Shown: positions 43,555 to 52,486 of the stretch, one piece after another
Layout: each line of letters opens with the position of its first letter
Position numbering within the stretch: position 1 is the stretch's first letter
DNA from: Gp6-AA40 sp963818645
GTDB lineage: Bacteria > Acidobacteriota > Vicinamibacteria > Vicinamibacterales > UBA2999
Reading direction: 5' to 3'
DNA length: 64,000 nucleotides
Assembly (NCBI GenBank): GCA_963818645.1
Contig: CAWFTF010000009.1
Span: 1 to 64,000 of the forward strand
The notes under the pieces: model-generated
Told to the model about the DNA's origin: nothing
Databases searched by the model: none
The model's input: only the letters and a program-made list of their open reading frames with translations
Program-made: the position numbers and the translations under genes

Positions 43555-46008
43555 ATGCACGTACGCCGCAGGAATGTCTTCGCGCACAGTCTGATGCTGA
43601 CCGCCGTCATCGGCACGATGGCCTGCGGAGGCGGCAAGCCGAAGGCCGGCACCGTGCTCGACGAAGCGATGTTGGCGAAACGAACCGTCGAGAGCTTCCC
43701 AGCCGCCGACGAGGACTACTTCCACGACATGGACGGTGCCGTACAGCTGACGAAGGAGCAAGTCCAGGGCCGCAACATGTGGATCGTGTGGACCGGCGGC
43801 AACGATCGACTCTGGGACGTGCTCTCGCGTGAGAGTTTCGGCTCACTGGACTTTCTCAAGACGGTGTCGTCTCATCCGACGCTGCCGTACTCGCGCGACA
43901 CGCGCTGGACGTACCTCGGTCTCGTGAACGAGCCATGCTTCACGAAAGCCACGGGCCCGGATCCGAATCGCTACGGGCTGTGGCTCGACGTGCGCGATCC
44001 GAAGTGCAAGCCCGATCCCTTCGAGAACGAGGAGAAGTACAAGGGCGTTCAGGTTGGCGCTCGCGGCAAGACCGTGCCCGTCGGCTCGTACTACGGCGAA
44101 GCCTCCGGCATCGTCGGATTGCGACTCTTCCCCAACCCGGACTTCGACGACAAGGCGCGCCGAGCCTGGGACTCCGAACGCTATTACCGCGATCAGTCCT
44201 ATTACGAGCAACGCGACCTGGTAAAGCCATACCGCGTGGCGATGTCGTGTGCGTTCTGCCACGTCGGCCCGAACCCGGTGAAGCCGCCGAAGGATCCCGA
44301 GAGGCCGGAGTGGGCCAATCTCAGCTCGAATGTCGGCGCCCAGTTCTTCTGGTGGGATCGCGTGTTCGACTGGAAAGCGACGACGAACGAGAAGAGCTTT
44401 CTGTTTCAGGCGCTCCACACGTCGCTGCCGGGAACACTCGATACGTCGCTTGTCTCAACCGACAACATCAACAACCCGCGGACGATGAACGCGGTGTACT
44501 ACCTGGGCCCGCGGATGACGCTGGCGAAGAAGTGGGGCAAGGAGACGCTCAGCGGCGGCGGCCTCGACAACAAGCAGTTCAATGAATTCGTTCCTCCGTC
44601 AGACCCGCTCGCGCAGTTCTTCACGCCGCCGTCGACGACGTGGACGCCGCGAGTGCTGAAAGACGGATCGGATTCCGTGGGCGCACTCGGGGCGCTCAAT
44701 CGCGTGTATCTGAACATCGGACTCTTCAGCGAAGAGTGGCTGCTGCATTTCCGTCCGTTGATCGGCGGTCAGCAGATTTCGCCGATCAAGATCGCGGACG
44801 CACGAAAGAATTCCGTCTATTGGCAGGCGATCGAGCGGCAGACGCCGTACATGGCGAGCTTCTTCCTCGCGACCACCGATCCGCACTATCTGAAAGACGC
44901 GCCGAACGGGTCGTCGTATCTGACTGAGGACGCCGCGTCCACTCGTCGCGGCAAGACGGTCTTCGCCGAACGCTGCGCGCGATGCCACTCGAGCAGGATT
45001 CCGCCCTTGCCCGTGGACCTCGACCTCGAGAACTGCAACGGCAAGAACTACCTGTCGTGCTGGGACCGCTACTGGGCGTGGACGAAGACCGATGCCTTCA
45101 AGGCGCCGATGCGCGAGATGGTCCTCGCCGACGATTTCCTGAAGGACAACTTCCTCTCGACGGAGCTTCGCGTCCCTTCGACGTTGATGCAGACCAACAT
45201 CTGCAGCCCGATCGCGACCAACGCCATCGCGGGCAATATCTGGGACAACTTCTCGTCGCAGTCCTACAAGGATCTGCCGCCGGTCGGCTCGGTCCAACTG
45301 CGGCATCCGTTGAGCGGCGCGGAGTACCCCTACACGTTGAAGGGTGGTGGGCGCGGCTTCACTCGACCGGCATCGCTCGTCAGCCTCTGGGCCACGGCGC
45401 CGTTCCTCCAGAACAACTCGGTCGGTCCGTTTGATCCGAGCCCGTCGGTTGAAGCACGGATGAAAGTCTTTCAGGCCTCGATCGAGCAGATGCTCTGGCC
45501 GGAGCGTCGCCGCAACGACGAGCTGTTTACGGGTCTGAAGATCGAAGGGGCCGGCGTTGGCTGGATTCAGCGAACAACAGCGGATAGTTTCATTCGAGTG
45601 CCGGAAGGCTATCTGCCCGACGGCTTGCGTCCACTGCTTGGAGTTGGTCGGCGTCTGTTCCCGTACTTGTTCCGTGACGGCGAAGTGTCGATTGGTCCGA
45701 TCCCCAAGGGCACACCGGTGAGCCTGATCACGAGCATGGACCTCCTCGGGGCCGACCTGCCGCAGGACCAGCAGAAAGAACATCGCCAGAAGCTCCTCAC
45801 CCTGCTCAAGCAGATCCAGGCAGAGCTCAAACGCGGCGGCGATGCGTTCGGCAACCGCAACGTGCTGGAAACGATGCTCTCGATGAGCAATTGCCCGGAC
45901 CTCGTGATCAACAAGGGCCATTACTTCGGGACGAATCTCTACACCGAGGAGCCCGGCCTGAGCGACGCTGAGAAGCGCGATCTCATCGGATTCCTGAAGA
46001 CCATGTAG
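43555..46008 (+). CDS. Di-haem c-type cytochrome, RoxA-like / cytochrome c peroxidase-related
   Basis: About 817 residues, secreted; the N-terminus (SLMLTAVIGTMACGGGKP) may be a lipoprotein signal. ATG 43555; open sequence upstream is not part of the gene. Two haem-c sites: C232-A-F-C-H236 and C474-A-R-C-H478. GRNMWIVWTGGNDRLWDVL near 70, TNICSPIATNAIAGNIWDNFSSQ near 545 and GRGFTRPASLVSLWATAPFLQNN near 605 (cytochrome c peroxidase-like 'RTPSLR-N-ATAPYLHNG' segment) place it in the RoxA-like/MauG-like di-haem group. Known RoxA cleaves polyisoprene; other members oxidise different substrates. It is 14 bases upstream of a GMC oxidoreductase, a likely electron partner. Confidence 0.78.
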   Translation: MHVRRRNVFAHSLMLTAVIGTMACGGGKPKAGTVLDEAMLAKRTVESFPAADEDYFHDMDGAVQLTKEQVQGRNMWIVWTGGNDRLWDVLSRESFGSLDFLKTVSSHPTLPYSRDTRWTYLGLVNEPCFTKATGPDPNRYGLWLDVRDPKCKPDPFENEEKYKGVQVGARGKTVPVGSYYGEASGIVGLRLFPNPDFDDKARRAWDSERYYRDQSYYEQRDLVKPYRVAMSCAFCHVGPNPVKPPKDPERPEWANLSSNVGAQFFWWDRVFDWKATTNEKSFLFQALHTSLPGTLDTSLVSTDNINNPRTMNAVYYLGPRMTLAKKWGKETLSGGGLDNKQFNEFVPPSDPLAQFFTPPSTTWTPRVLKDGSDSVGALGALNRVYLNIGLFSEEWLLHFRPLIGGQQISPIKIADARKNSVYWQAIERQTPYMASFFLATTDPHYLKDAPNGSSYLTEDAASTRRGKTVFAERCARCHSSRIPPLPVDLDLENCNGKNYLSCWDRYWAWTKTDAFKAPMREMVLADDFLKDNFLSTELRVPSTLMQTNICSPIATNAIAGNIWDNFSSQSYKDLPPVGSVQLRHPLSGAEYPYTLKGGGRGFTRPASLVSLWATAPFLQNNSVGPFDPSPSVEARMKVFQASIEQMLWPERRRNDELFTGLKIEGAGVGWIQRTTADSFIRVPEGYLPDGLRPLLGVGRRLFPYLFRDGEVSIGPIPKGTPVSLITSMDLLGADLPQDQQKEHRQKLLTLLKQIQAELKRGGDAFGNRNVLETMLSMSNCPDLVINKGHYFGTNLYTEEPGLSDAEKRDLIGFLKTM

Positions 46009-46022
46009 CCCGGAGGCCCAGA

Positions 46023-47969
46023 GTGGGAACAGGAACAGTCACACCCAGGCCCGCCACCTACGACGCCGACTACATCGTCGTTGGCTCCGGCGCGGGAGGC
46101 GGAACTGTAGCGGCGCGCCTCGCCGAGTCAGGCTTCCGCGTGCTGCTGATCGAAGCGGGTGGTGATCCGAGGAAGACGGTCGGGTCCACGCCTCAGACGC
46201 CCGGCGTCAACAGTCTGCCGGACGACTACGACGTGCCGGCGTTTCATCCGCTCTCGGCGGAGAATGACGGCATCCGCTGGGACTTCTTCGTCAGGCACTA
46301 CGAGGATCAGGCGAGACAAGAGAAGGACCCGAAGTACCGGAGCACGTTCGAGGGCAAGCGGGTGGACGGTGTCCTTTATCCGCGGGCGGGCACGCTCGGG
46401 GGCTGCACCGCGCACAACGCGATGATCCTGATCTACCCGCACAATGCCGACTGGAATCAGCTTGCGGATGCAACCGGCGACGCGAGCTGGCGCGCCGAGA
46501 ACATGCGCTCGTACTTCGAACGTCTCGAGCGCTGCGAACATCGGCCGGACGAACGCGCGACGAGTCGTCCGGGTCACAACCCGAGCCGACATGGATGGTC
46601 AGGCTGGCTTCGGACGGAGAGCGCGACGCCGCTCGCGGTGTTCAGGGACAAAGACTTTCGCAAGATGCTGCTCGACACGGCCAAAACGGCGCTGCGCAGT
46701 CCCGAGGTTGCCGTGACCGACGAGGATCGGCAGGCACGTCTCGACAGCCAGCTCGATCCCAACGACTGGCGTGTGGTCACCGAAGATACGATCGGTCTGC
46801 GCTACACACCTCTGACGACGAAAGACCATCGCCGCGTTGGAACACGTGAGCGCGTGCTCGAGGTCGCGAATCGTCTTCCGAATCAGCTGAAGATTCAGAT
46901 GCACGCGCTCGTGACCCGTGTGCTGCTCGATGGAGAGAAGCGAGCCATCGGCGTCGAGTATCAGAGCGGCGAACGGCTGTACGGTGCGCATCCTCGACAG
47001 AATACGGCGGCCGGCAAGACGAAACAGGTGTTTGCCGCCAGGGAGGTGATCCTCGCAGGCGGTGCCTTCAACACTCCGCAGGTGTTGATGCTCTCCGGCA
47101 TCGGACCTCGCGCGAACATCGAGAAGCAGGGGCTCACGTGCGTCGAGGAGCTTCCCGGTGTCGGCAGGAACCTTCAGGATCGCTACGAAGTGGCCGTCGT
47201 CAATCGAATGAAGTTTCCCGCGTGGAAAGTGCTCGAGGGCGCCACGTTCACGCGCGCCGATCCGCAGTACAAAGACTGGGCCGACCACAAGAGCGGTGTC
47301 TACGACACCAACGGCACGGTGCTATCCGTCGTTGCGCGCTCGGGACCGGCGGCGTTCTCGCCGGACTTGTTCCTCTATTCGGTGATCGGCCGGTTCGAAG
47401 GGTACTTCCCGGGGTATTCGTCGCTGCTTGCGCAGAATCCCAACTGCCTGACATGGATCGTGCTCAAGGCGCACACCAATAACACGGGCGGAGAAGTCAC
47501 GCTCGCGTCGAAGGATCCGCGCGTGCCCCCGTCGATCAACTTCCACTACTTCGACGAAGGCACCGACGCCCGCAAGCAGGACCTGAAAGCCGTCGCGGCG
47601 GGTGTCGCGCTGGCGCGCAAGCTCGCGGCCGGCCTGAAGAAGGAAGGCATGATCGAGAAGGAAGAAACGCCTGGGGATGATGTAACCGACGACAAGCTGC
47701 TCGAGTTCATCAGGAACCAGGCATGGGGACACCACGCGTCCGGCACGTGTCGCATCGGCCGGCGCGAGGACGGCGGAGTGCTCTCGACCAACTTCGAAGT
47801 TCACGGCATCAAGGGACTGCGGGTGGTCGATGCGTCGGTCTTCCCGCGCATTCCGGGGTTCTTCCTCGCGAGCGCGGTCTTCATGATCGGCGAGAAGGCG
47901 GCCGAGGTGATTACCGCGACTGCGACGCAGGCGCCGGCGCTCGGCCCGGTCAACCCATTCGTGCCCTGA
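46023..47969 (+). CDS. GMC-family FAD oxidoreductase
   Basis: A 648-residue flavoprotein. GTG 46023 follows CGGAGG. The FAD-binding motif IVVGSGAGGGTVAARLAESGF is at 18-38 (GxGxxG) and the adenosine Glu in LIEAGG; GGCTAHNAMILIYP near 132 is the GMC signature 1, AGGAFNTPQVLMLSGIGP near 346 signature 2, and WGHHASGTCRIG near 572 carries the active-site His, with VVDASVFPRIPGFFLAS at the end. It is a dehydrogenase or oxidase for an alcohol or sterol-like compound. No signal peptide is visible, while its cytochrome neighbour is exported; how electrons pass is not clear. Confidence 0.9.
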   Translation: MGTGTVTPRPATYDADYIVVGSGAGGGTVAARLAESGFRVLLIEAGGDPRKTVGSTPQTPGVNSLPDDYDVPAFHPLSAENDGIRWDFFVRHYEDQARQEKDPKYRSTFEGKRVDGVLYPRAGTLGGCTAHNAMILIYPHNADWNQLADATGDASWRAENMRSYFERLERCEHRPDERATSRPGHNPSRHGWSGWLRTESATPLAVFRDKDFRKMLLDTAKTALRSPEVAVTDEDRQARLDSQLDPNDWRVVTEDTIGLRYTPLTTKDHRRVGTRERVLEVANRLPNQLKIQMHALVTRVLLDGEKRAIGVEYQSGERLYGAHPRQNTAAGKTKQVFAAREVILAGGAFNTPQVLMLSGIGPRANIEKQGLTCVEELPGVGRNLQDRYEVAVVNRMKFPAWKVLEGATFTRADPQYKDWADHKSGVYDTNGTVLSVVARSGPAAFSPDLFLYSVIGRFEGYFPGYSSLLAQNPNCLTWIVLKAHTNNTGGEVTLASKDPRVPPSINFHYFDEGTDARKQDLKAVAAGVALARKLAAGLKKEGMIEKEETPGDDVTDDKLLEFIRNQAWGHHASGTCRIGRREDGGVLSTNFEVHGIKGLRVVDASVFPRIPGFFLASAVFMIGEKAAEVITATATQAPALGPVNPFVP

Positions 47970-47990
47970 GCCGAGCGGCAGGGGCCGTCT

Positions 47991-49427
47991 CTACATTCCG
48001 AGGAGCGAGTCGAGGTTGAACGTGAGCCCGATGTTGCCGCGCACGACCGTCTCGTCGATCAGATCCGTGCGGCTCGCCACCGTCAGCGAGAGTGGCAGCT
48101 TCATCCCGGCGTCTTTGACCGGGAATGTCAACTTGGCCTGACCGAGCCAGATTGTCTCGCGATCGTTCGTCGGCGCGATGACCGTTCCCTCTGCGCGTCC
48201 TGACAGGCTGAAGATGAGCGTTCGACCCTGACGGATTGAGCCAAGCGGGAAGTCCGCCTGTGCGGCGATCGCCCATGACTTGAGACGCTCGGTGCCGTCC
48301 GGGATTGTGCCGTTCAATACCGTCATCAACCCGTTTGCCGTCACGTCCATCCTGCCGTCGAGGGCGGACCATTCGTAGAGCCACTTGAACGTGGACTCGG
48401 TTGGCTGATCGACCGGTCGGGAGTTGACGTACTCGAGCGACATGACCGCGCCCTGGCCAGCGAGGTCGAGAAGCGCATCGCGGCTGTCGAGCAGCTTGCC
48501 GTAGATCTCCACGTACTTGTCAAACCTGGCAAGCTCCTCGGTTGTGAAGGGCACCTGCGCGGGAAGTAGCGCAAGCTGCTCGTCGAGCACCTTCATCAGC
48601 TGTTCTTCGGGTGCGGCGTCGAGCGCTGTCGCCGCCGCATCGGCCCACTTGTCGAAGGCGGCGCGGTGCGCCGGCTCCAGCATCGTCCTGGCGAAGTCCG
48701 ATTCATAGAGAGTCAGTGTCTGGTTGATCGCTCGTGTCGATGTCGTTGTCCCCGATTTCGCCTCCGCGTAGAGTCTGTCGGCCCGTTCCTGAAACTGACG
48801 GCTGTCCGGATCGCGGTGGTTGAGGATCTCGTACTTCACGCTGAAGGCTGACAGCTGTTGCGGATCGCCTTCGAACACTGGAGCCTGGCTCTCGTCGGAG
48901 CCGCGACTCGCATCGAACTCGAGGCCGAACGCGAGGCGCGACAGCGGTCCGGTCGGCGGCAGGCTGTTCGCAATCAGCGAGTTGACGATGCCAACCGGGT
49001 TGCCCTTGAAGGAGATCGTGGTGCCGCTCTGACTCTTGGTGAGGGCGCCATTCTCGACCGCGAACGCAAGGATTTCAGGCACGGCTCCCTTTTCGGTGAC
49101 CGACGTGCTGCCGGACGCGGAAGAGCCGCTGCCGAGTTGTTTGTCCACGCGCGCCGTCTCCACCACCTTCGCGAGCTCACGTGCGACCGCGGTTCCGCGT
49201 GGCTGCGCAAACGCGATTGAGAGGAGATACAGCTCAGGCGCCGCTCTCAAATCCAGGTCGACCGCCTGCACCTGGGCCTTCTTTGTTTTTTGATCTCTCA
49301 CCGCGGCGAGAAGTGATTCCTTCTTGATCTCGAGTTGCGCCTGGACCGGGCTCTGCGCCCGTGCGCTCGATGCGAGCGCCAGAGACACGCCGAGGACGAG
49401 GCACAACGGGCGGAAGAGTGTCTTCAT
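47991..49427 (-). CDS. Secreted protein, probable outer-membrane barrel at the C-terminus, unknown function
   Basis: A 478-residue exported protein with a clear signal (LCLVLGVSLALASSARAQ). The middle (residues 150-330) is helical and rich in Asp/Glu/Ala. The last 150 residues alternate polar and hydrophobic positions (SWAIAAQADFPLGSIRQGRTLIFSLSGRAEG, AKLTFPVKDAGMKLPLSLTVASRTDLID, each interrupted by turns) and end GNIGLTFNLDSLLGM, which fits beta-strands of a barrel. No family recognised. It follows a small conserved-looking gene in the same direction (nine bases apart) and converges on the GMC gene. Confidence 0.68.
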   Translation of the reverse strand: MKTLFRPLCLVLGVSLALASSARAQSPVQAQLEIKKESLLAAVRDQKTKKAQVQAVDLDLRAAPELYLLSIAFAQPRGTAVARELAKVVETARVDKQLGSGSSASGSTSVTEKGAVPEILAFAVENGALTKSQSGTTISFKGNPVGIVNSLIANSLPPTGPLSRLAFGLEFDASRGSDESQAPVFEGDPQQLSAFSVKYEILNHRDPDSRQFQERADRLYAEAKSGTTTSTRAINQTLTLYESDFARTMLEPAHRAAFDKWADAAATALDAAPEEQLMKVLDEQLALLPAQVPFTTEELARFDKYVEIYGKLLDSRDALLDLAGQGAVMSLEYVNSRPVDQPTESTFKWLYEWSALDGRMDVTANGLMTVLNGTIPDGTERLKSWAIAAQADFPLGSIRQGRTLIFSLSGRAEGTVIAPTNDRETIWLGQAKLTFPVKDAGMKLPLSLTVASRTDLIDETVVRGNIGLTFNLDSLLGM

Positions 49428-49436
49428 GGTGTTCCC

Positions 49437-49757
49437 TTACGCGATGTCGATGGTGAAGACGAAAGAGCGCCTGGCTTCCTTCGGCGTGAACTGCGTGGCC
49501 GTCCGCGTGGCAGTGATTCCGTTGCCGCTCAGCGACACGCTGAATGCTCCTTCGCCTTTCTTCCTGTCCGTGAACACGCCGCCAACGGCCAGAAAGAATG
49601 GGTCGCTCTTGCTCTTATCGAGCTTGAAGGTTTCGTCCTCGAACGGCTTACCATTGAGAAGCAGGTCCACTTGAGCCTTGGATCGGGCGACGGTCACCGT
49701 GATGACCTCGCCGTCCTTGCCAGAAAGGTCTAACGAGTTGTCGTTGTGGATCTTCAC
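49437..49757 (-). CDS. Small hypothetical protein, all-beta, unknown function
   Basis: 106 residues. GTG 49757 is chosen because AAGGAGGACGCT directly precedes it. The sequence, VKIHNDNSLDLSGKDGEVITVTV, DLLLNGKPFEDETFKL, PFFLAVGGVFTDRKKGEG, then FSVSLSGNGITATRTATQFT, alternates in a way that suggests a small beta-sandwich. No signal peptide, no catalytic motif. It is the first of two genes read leftward, with the secreted barrel-like protein second. Confidence 0.65.
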   Translation of the reverse strand: MKIHNDNSLDLSGKDGEVITVTVARSKAQVDLLLNGKPFEDETFKLDKSKSDPFFLAVGGVFTDRKKGEGAFSVSLSGNGITATRTATQFTPKEARRSFVFTIDIA

Positions 49758-49911
49758 AGCGTCCTCCTTGGCGAGGCCCCTCACCATCGCATACCGACAC
49801 TTAACGCGTTGTGCCGGGGATTCGAACAATGTGATTCTGCCCGATTCACGGTATAAGTCCGTATGCGTTTTCGTGTCCGACTGGTCCTAACGAAGGGGAG
49901 AAACAGAAATC

Positions 49912-50845
49912 ATGCGTCGAAAAATGCTGACGAGTGTCTGCGCCCTGACCGCGATCCTCGGTTGCTCATTGCAGGCGGCCGATCGCACGGAGATCACGTT
50001 TGCCGATGGCTCGCATCTTTCCAGAGAGCCTGACGTCAACGAAGGACGGCACGCTGTTCTTTGGCAGTCTTGGTCAGGATAGCGTCTATCGCGCCACGCC
50101 CTCGTCATCGAAAGCCGAGGTCTGGATCCAGCCGAAGGCGAACGGCCTTTCGACGGTGCTCGGTGTGCTCGCCGACGAAGACTCCGGTACGTTGTGGGTC
50201 TGCGCATCCGCCACTGGTGGACGCAACGGAGCGCCAGTTGTCGGTGAGACCGCACTCAAAGCATTCGACTTGAAGACCGCCGCATTCAAGGCGAGCTACG
50301 CCTTCCCGAACAACGGCCTGTGCAACGACATCGCTGTTGCGAAGGACGGAACCGTCTACGCCACCGACACCACGCAGGGTCGCGTGCTTCGGCTCAAGAA
50401 AGGCGCCAAAGCTCTCGACGTGTGGGCGGCCGATCCGATGCTGCTTGCGACCGCTGACGGCGTCGCGCTTCTCGCCGACGGTCATATCTATGTGAACTCG
50501 GTTGGCCAGGGCACGTTGATGCGGATTCCGGTGAAGGCTGACGGATCGGCCGGCCCGATTGCGAAGCTCGAACCCTCGCGGGCATTGCAGGGCCCGGATG
50601 GCATGCGCACCGTCGGCAGCATGACGATGCTGCTCGTGGAAGGTGGCCGACTGGACGAGGTCACCATCAGTGGTGACAAGGCGGAAGTGAAAGTGTTGAA
50701 AGAGGGCTTGACGGGTATCACCGCGGTGACGCTGGCCGAAGGCACCGCGTACGTCGCGGAGGCGAAACTCAACCTCCGCAACGACGCGACAAAGGATCCC
50801 GGTCCGTTCCGTGCGATCGGCGTGCCGTATAAGGCGCCGAAGTAA
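49912..50845 (+). CDS. SMP-30/gluconolactonase-like beta-propeller lipoprotein (one frameshift)
   Basis: ATG 49912 encodes MRRKMLTSVCALTAILGCS, a lipoprotein signal with the lipobox ILGC. Near 50008 one base appears missing: the frame DGS-RIFPESLTSTKDGTLFFGSLGQ then runs on to the stop at 50845. Blades of an SMP-30-like propeller follow: FPESLTSTKDGTLFFGS, GVLADEDSGTLWVCAS, CNDIAVAKDGTVYATDT, GVALLADGHIYVNSVG, GPDGMRTVGSMTMLLVEG. The motifs NDIA-x-DG and ATD correspond to the metal-binding strand of SMP-30 proteins. It ends nine bases before the right copy of the 182-bp repeat. Confidence 0.78.
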
Positions 50846-50853
50846 GACGGTCT

Positions 50854-51034
50854 AGCGTTTTCAGATCGATGTAGTTTCTCAGGCACGCCGATGGCGGTCG
50901 ATGCAACGGCGATGGGCTGGGCGTTCGCTCCGATTCGACGCCGCGGCAAAACGGCGCGTCCGCGCGGGTGCAGCAGCTGCCGGCGGCGGCGGAGATGATC
51001 CGCGCGTCCGTGACGAATCGTGTCGGCAACGGGG
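50854..51034 (+). repeat. 182-bp repeat element, right copy (inverse of 41862-42043)
   Basis: Starts AGCGTTTTC and ends ACGGGG. It matches the left copy on the opposite strand almost completely: the long central stretch from GGCACGCC through CGGCAAAACGGCG is identical, with differences limited to one- or two-base gaps and a few substitutions. It is located directly after the propeller gene, so the two copies bracket 42057-50845. Confidence 0.82.
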
Positions 51035-51409
51035 TGCCGGGTGCGGCAGTGGCGATTCACGGCCGCCGCCGATCGGAGCGCTCCCGCGCCGTTTTGCGGA
51101 CTGTCGCGTATCGCGGCGCGAATAGTCGCTCCGCCTCAGCCCACCGCCGTCCCATCGACCAGGGGGCGGCGGTTCATCGGGCGGGCTGCGGGACGGCGAC
51201 GTGTTCGCGGCGTGACGGCGCAGTGAGTAAATCGGGTTGCAGGCGCGCTGAGCGCCGTCGCCCCCGATTCGCCACTGCGGTTCGGCCGAGCTGGTTATTG
51301 ACACGATTCTGGGCTGGCGTTCGAAGGACGGCAGGCGACGGCGTCATCGCCAGCACAGACGCCGGAGACCCGATTTTCCACGCCGACGAACCGGAGCCGT
51401 CAAGACGGT
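51035..51409. other. Gene-free palindrome-rich region with degenerate copies of the 182-bp repeat
   Basis: No credible gene. 51088-51164 is a degenerate inverted copy of the repeat (GCCGTTTTGC, CAGCCCA, CCGTCCCATCGACC match the left copy in plus orientation), and 51301-51330 holds a further forward fragment (ACGATTCTGGGCTGG, CGTTCG). GCAGTGGCGATTC at 51046-51058 pairs with GATTCGCCACTGC at 51266-51278, and GGCGC/GCGCC form a hairpin at 51242-51256. Confidence 0.6.
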
Positions 51410-52486
51410 TTAGTGCTGCGCCGGCGCGGCCGACGGGGGCGGCGTCCTCGACGTGCAGCCGTCGCATGGCGCGAACGGCGTCAGGAAGAAGTTGTTCGGG
51501 TCGGCAACGAGAGCGCCCTTCAAGTTGGGAGGAATCGGCACAGCGGTTCCTCCCTGCGACACGACCGTGAGTCCCGCGCTCTTCATCGTATCGACCATCG
51601 CGTCGAGGTTCTGCGCGCGCAACTGAAGTCGCGCCGCACCGCGATCCTGGATCCGCATCTTCAGCGGCGTGCGCTCGACGCCCTTGAACTCCACGAACTC
51701 AATCCACAACGGTGATCCCGGGGCCTGCGCGCGGCTGCGACGAACCTCGGCTTTCGCCAGCCCGGTCAACGCACGCGTCGGCGTGTCCGCCGCGAATGGC
51801 GTCTCGCCTTCGAGCGTGAACCCGAGCACGTCGCGATACACCTTCGTCGTCCGATCCATGTCGTTGACGCTGATCGACAGACGGACGTCGACGATGTTGT
51901 TCGAGGCCGCTGCGGCGGTCTCGGGCAGGGACGCGGGCTGCCGGATCTCGATGAACCGCTTGTCGATGTCGTTGATCAGAATCGCGCGCGACCCGTCGCT
52001 CATCGTCACCGGCTTTCCACCCGGCGTCACGATCGGAGCGTTGGCCTTCACCACGCTGGCGAGCGCGGCGTCGATATCGCGCACGACGAGGACGAGCGTG
52101 GCATTGCCGGGATCCTGGATGCGCAGCTGGTGTGTCTGGTGCGGGACGTTCTGGACTTCCATGACCTCGACGCTGAGCCGCGTGTCAGGCACTCGCGCGG
52201 ACTGGTGGCGTTCCTTTGCGTCCGGGATGTCGAACATCGCGAAGAGCTGGGGATTGGAACGGTTGTACGGACGCTCGCCGGACTCCGGCATCGCCGGCAC
52301 GTCCATGCCGAAGACGTCGTGATAGAAGGCGAGAGAACGATCCATGTTCTCCACGAACGAGGTGAACGTGCCGGTGCCGATGATGGCCCCTTGCGCCGGC
52401 GCCTGTCCGTGTACCGCGGTATTCCCAAGCGCGAACAGACCGCACGCGGCGGCCGCAACCAGTGCTGGTCTCACGAATCGAACCAT
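51410..52486 (-). CDS. Secreted protein with two VOC (glyoxalase-like) domains
   Basis: About 358 residues. ATG 52486 follows GGAGGAGAC; signal peptide VRPALVAAAACGLFALGNTAVHG. Domain one starts FTSFVENMDRSLAFYHDVFGMDVP (about residues 40-185), domain two VRLSISVNDMDRTTKVYRDVLGFTLEG (about 205-345); both have the SxxxMDRxxxFYxDxxG opening of glyoxalase/bleomycin-resistance/dioxygenase folds. A VOC protein with an export signal is uncommon. Metal ligands cannot be assigned with confidence. Intact, alone on its strand. Confidence 0.8.
   Translation of the reverse strand: MVRFVRPALVAAAACGLFALGNTAVHGQAPAQGAIIGTGTFTSFVENMDRSLAFYHDVFGMDVPAMPESGERPYNRSNPQLFAMFDIPDAKERHQSARVPDTRLSVEVMEVQNVPHQTHQLRIQDPGNATLVLVVRDIDAALASVVKANAPIVTPGGKPVTMSDGSRAILINDIDKRFIEIRQPASLPETAAAASNNIVDVRLSISVNDMDRTTKVYRDVLGFTLEGETPFAADTPTRALTGLAKAEVRRSRAQAPGSPLWIEFVEFKGVERTPLKMRIQDRGAARLQLRAQNLDAMVDTMKSAGLTVVSQGGTAVPIPPNLKGALVADPNNFFLTPFAPCDGCTSRTPPPSAAPAQH

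Noticed and set aside
49437..49829. Longer form of the small protein starting at 49829
   Set aside because: The ribosome-binding site AAGGAGG stands directly before GTG 49757, and the upstream codons look like intergenic sequence.
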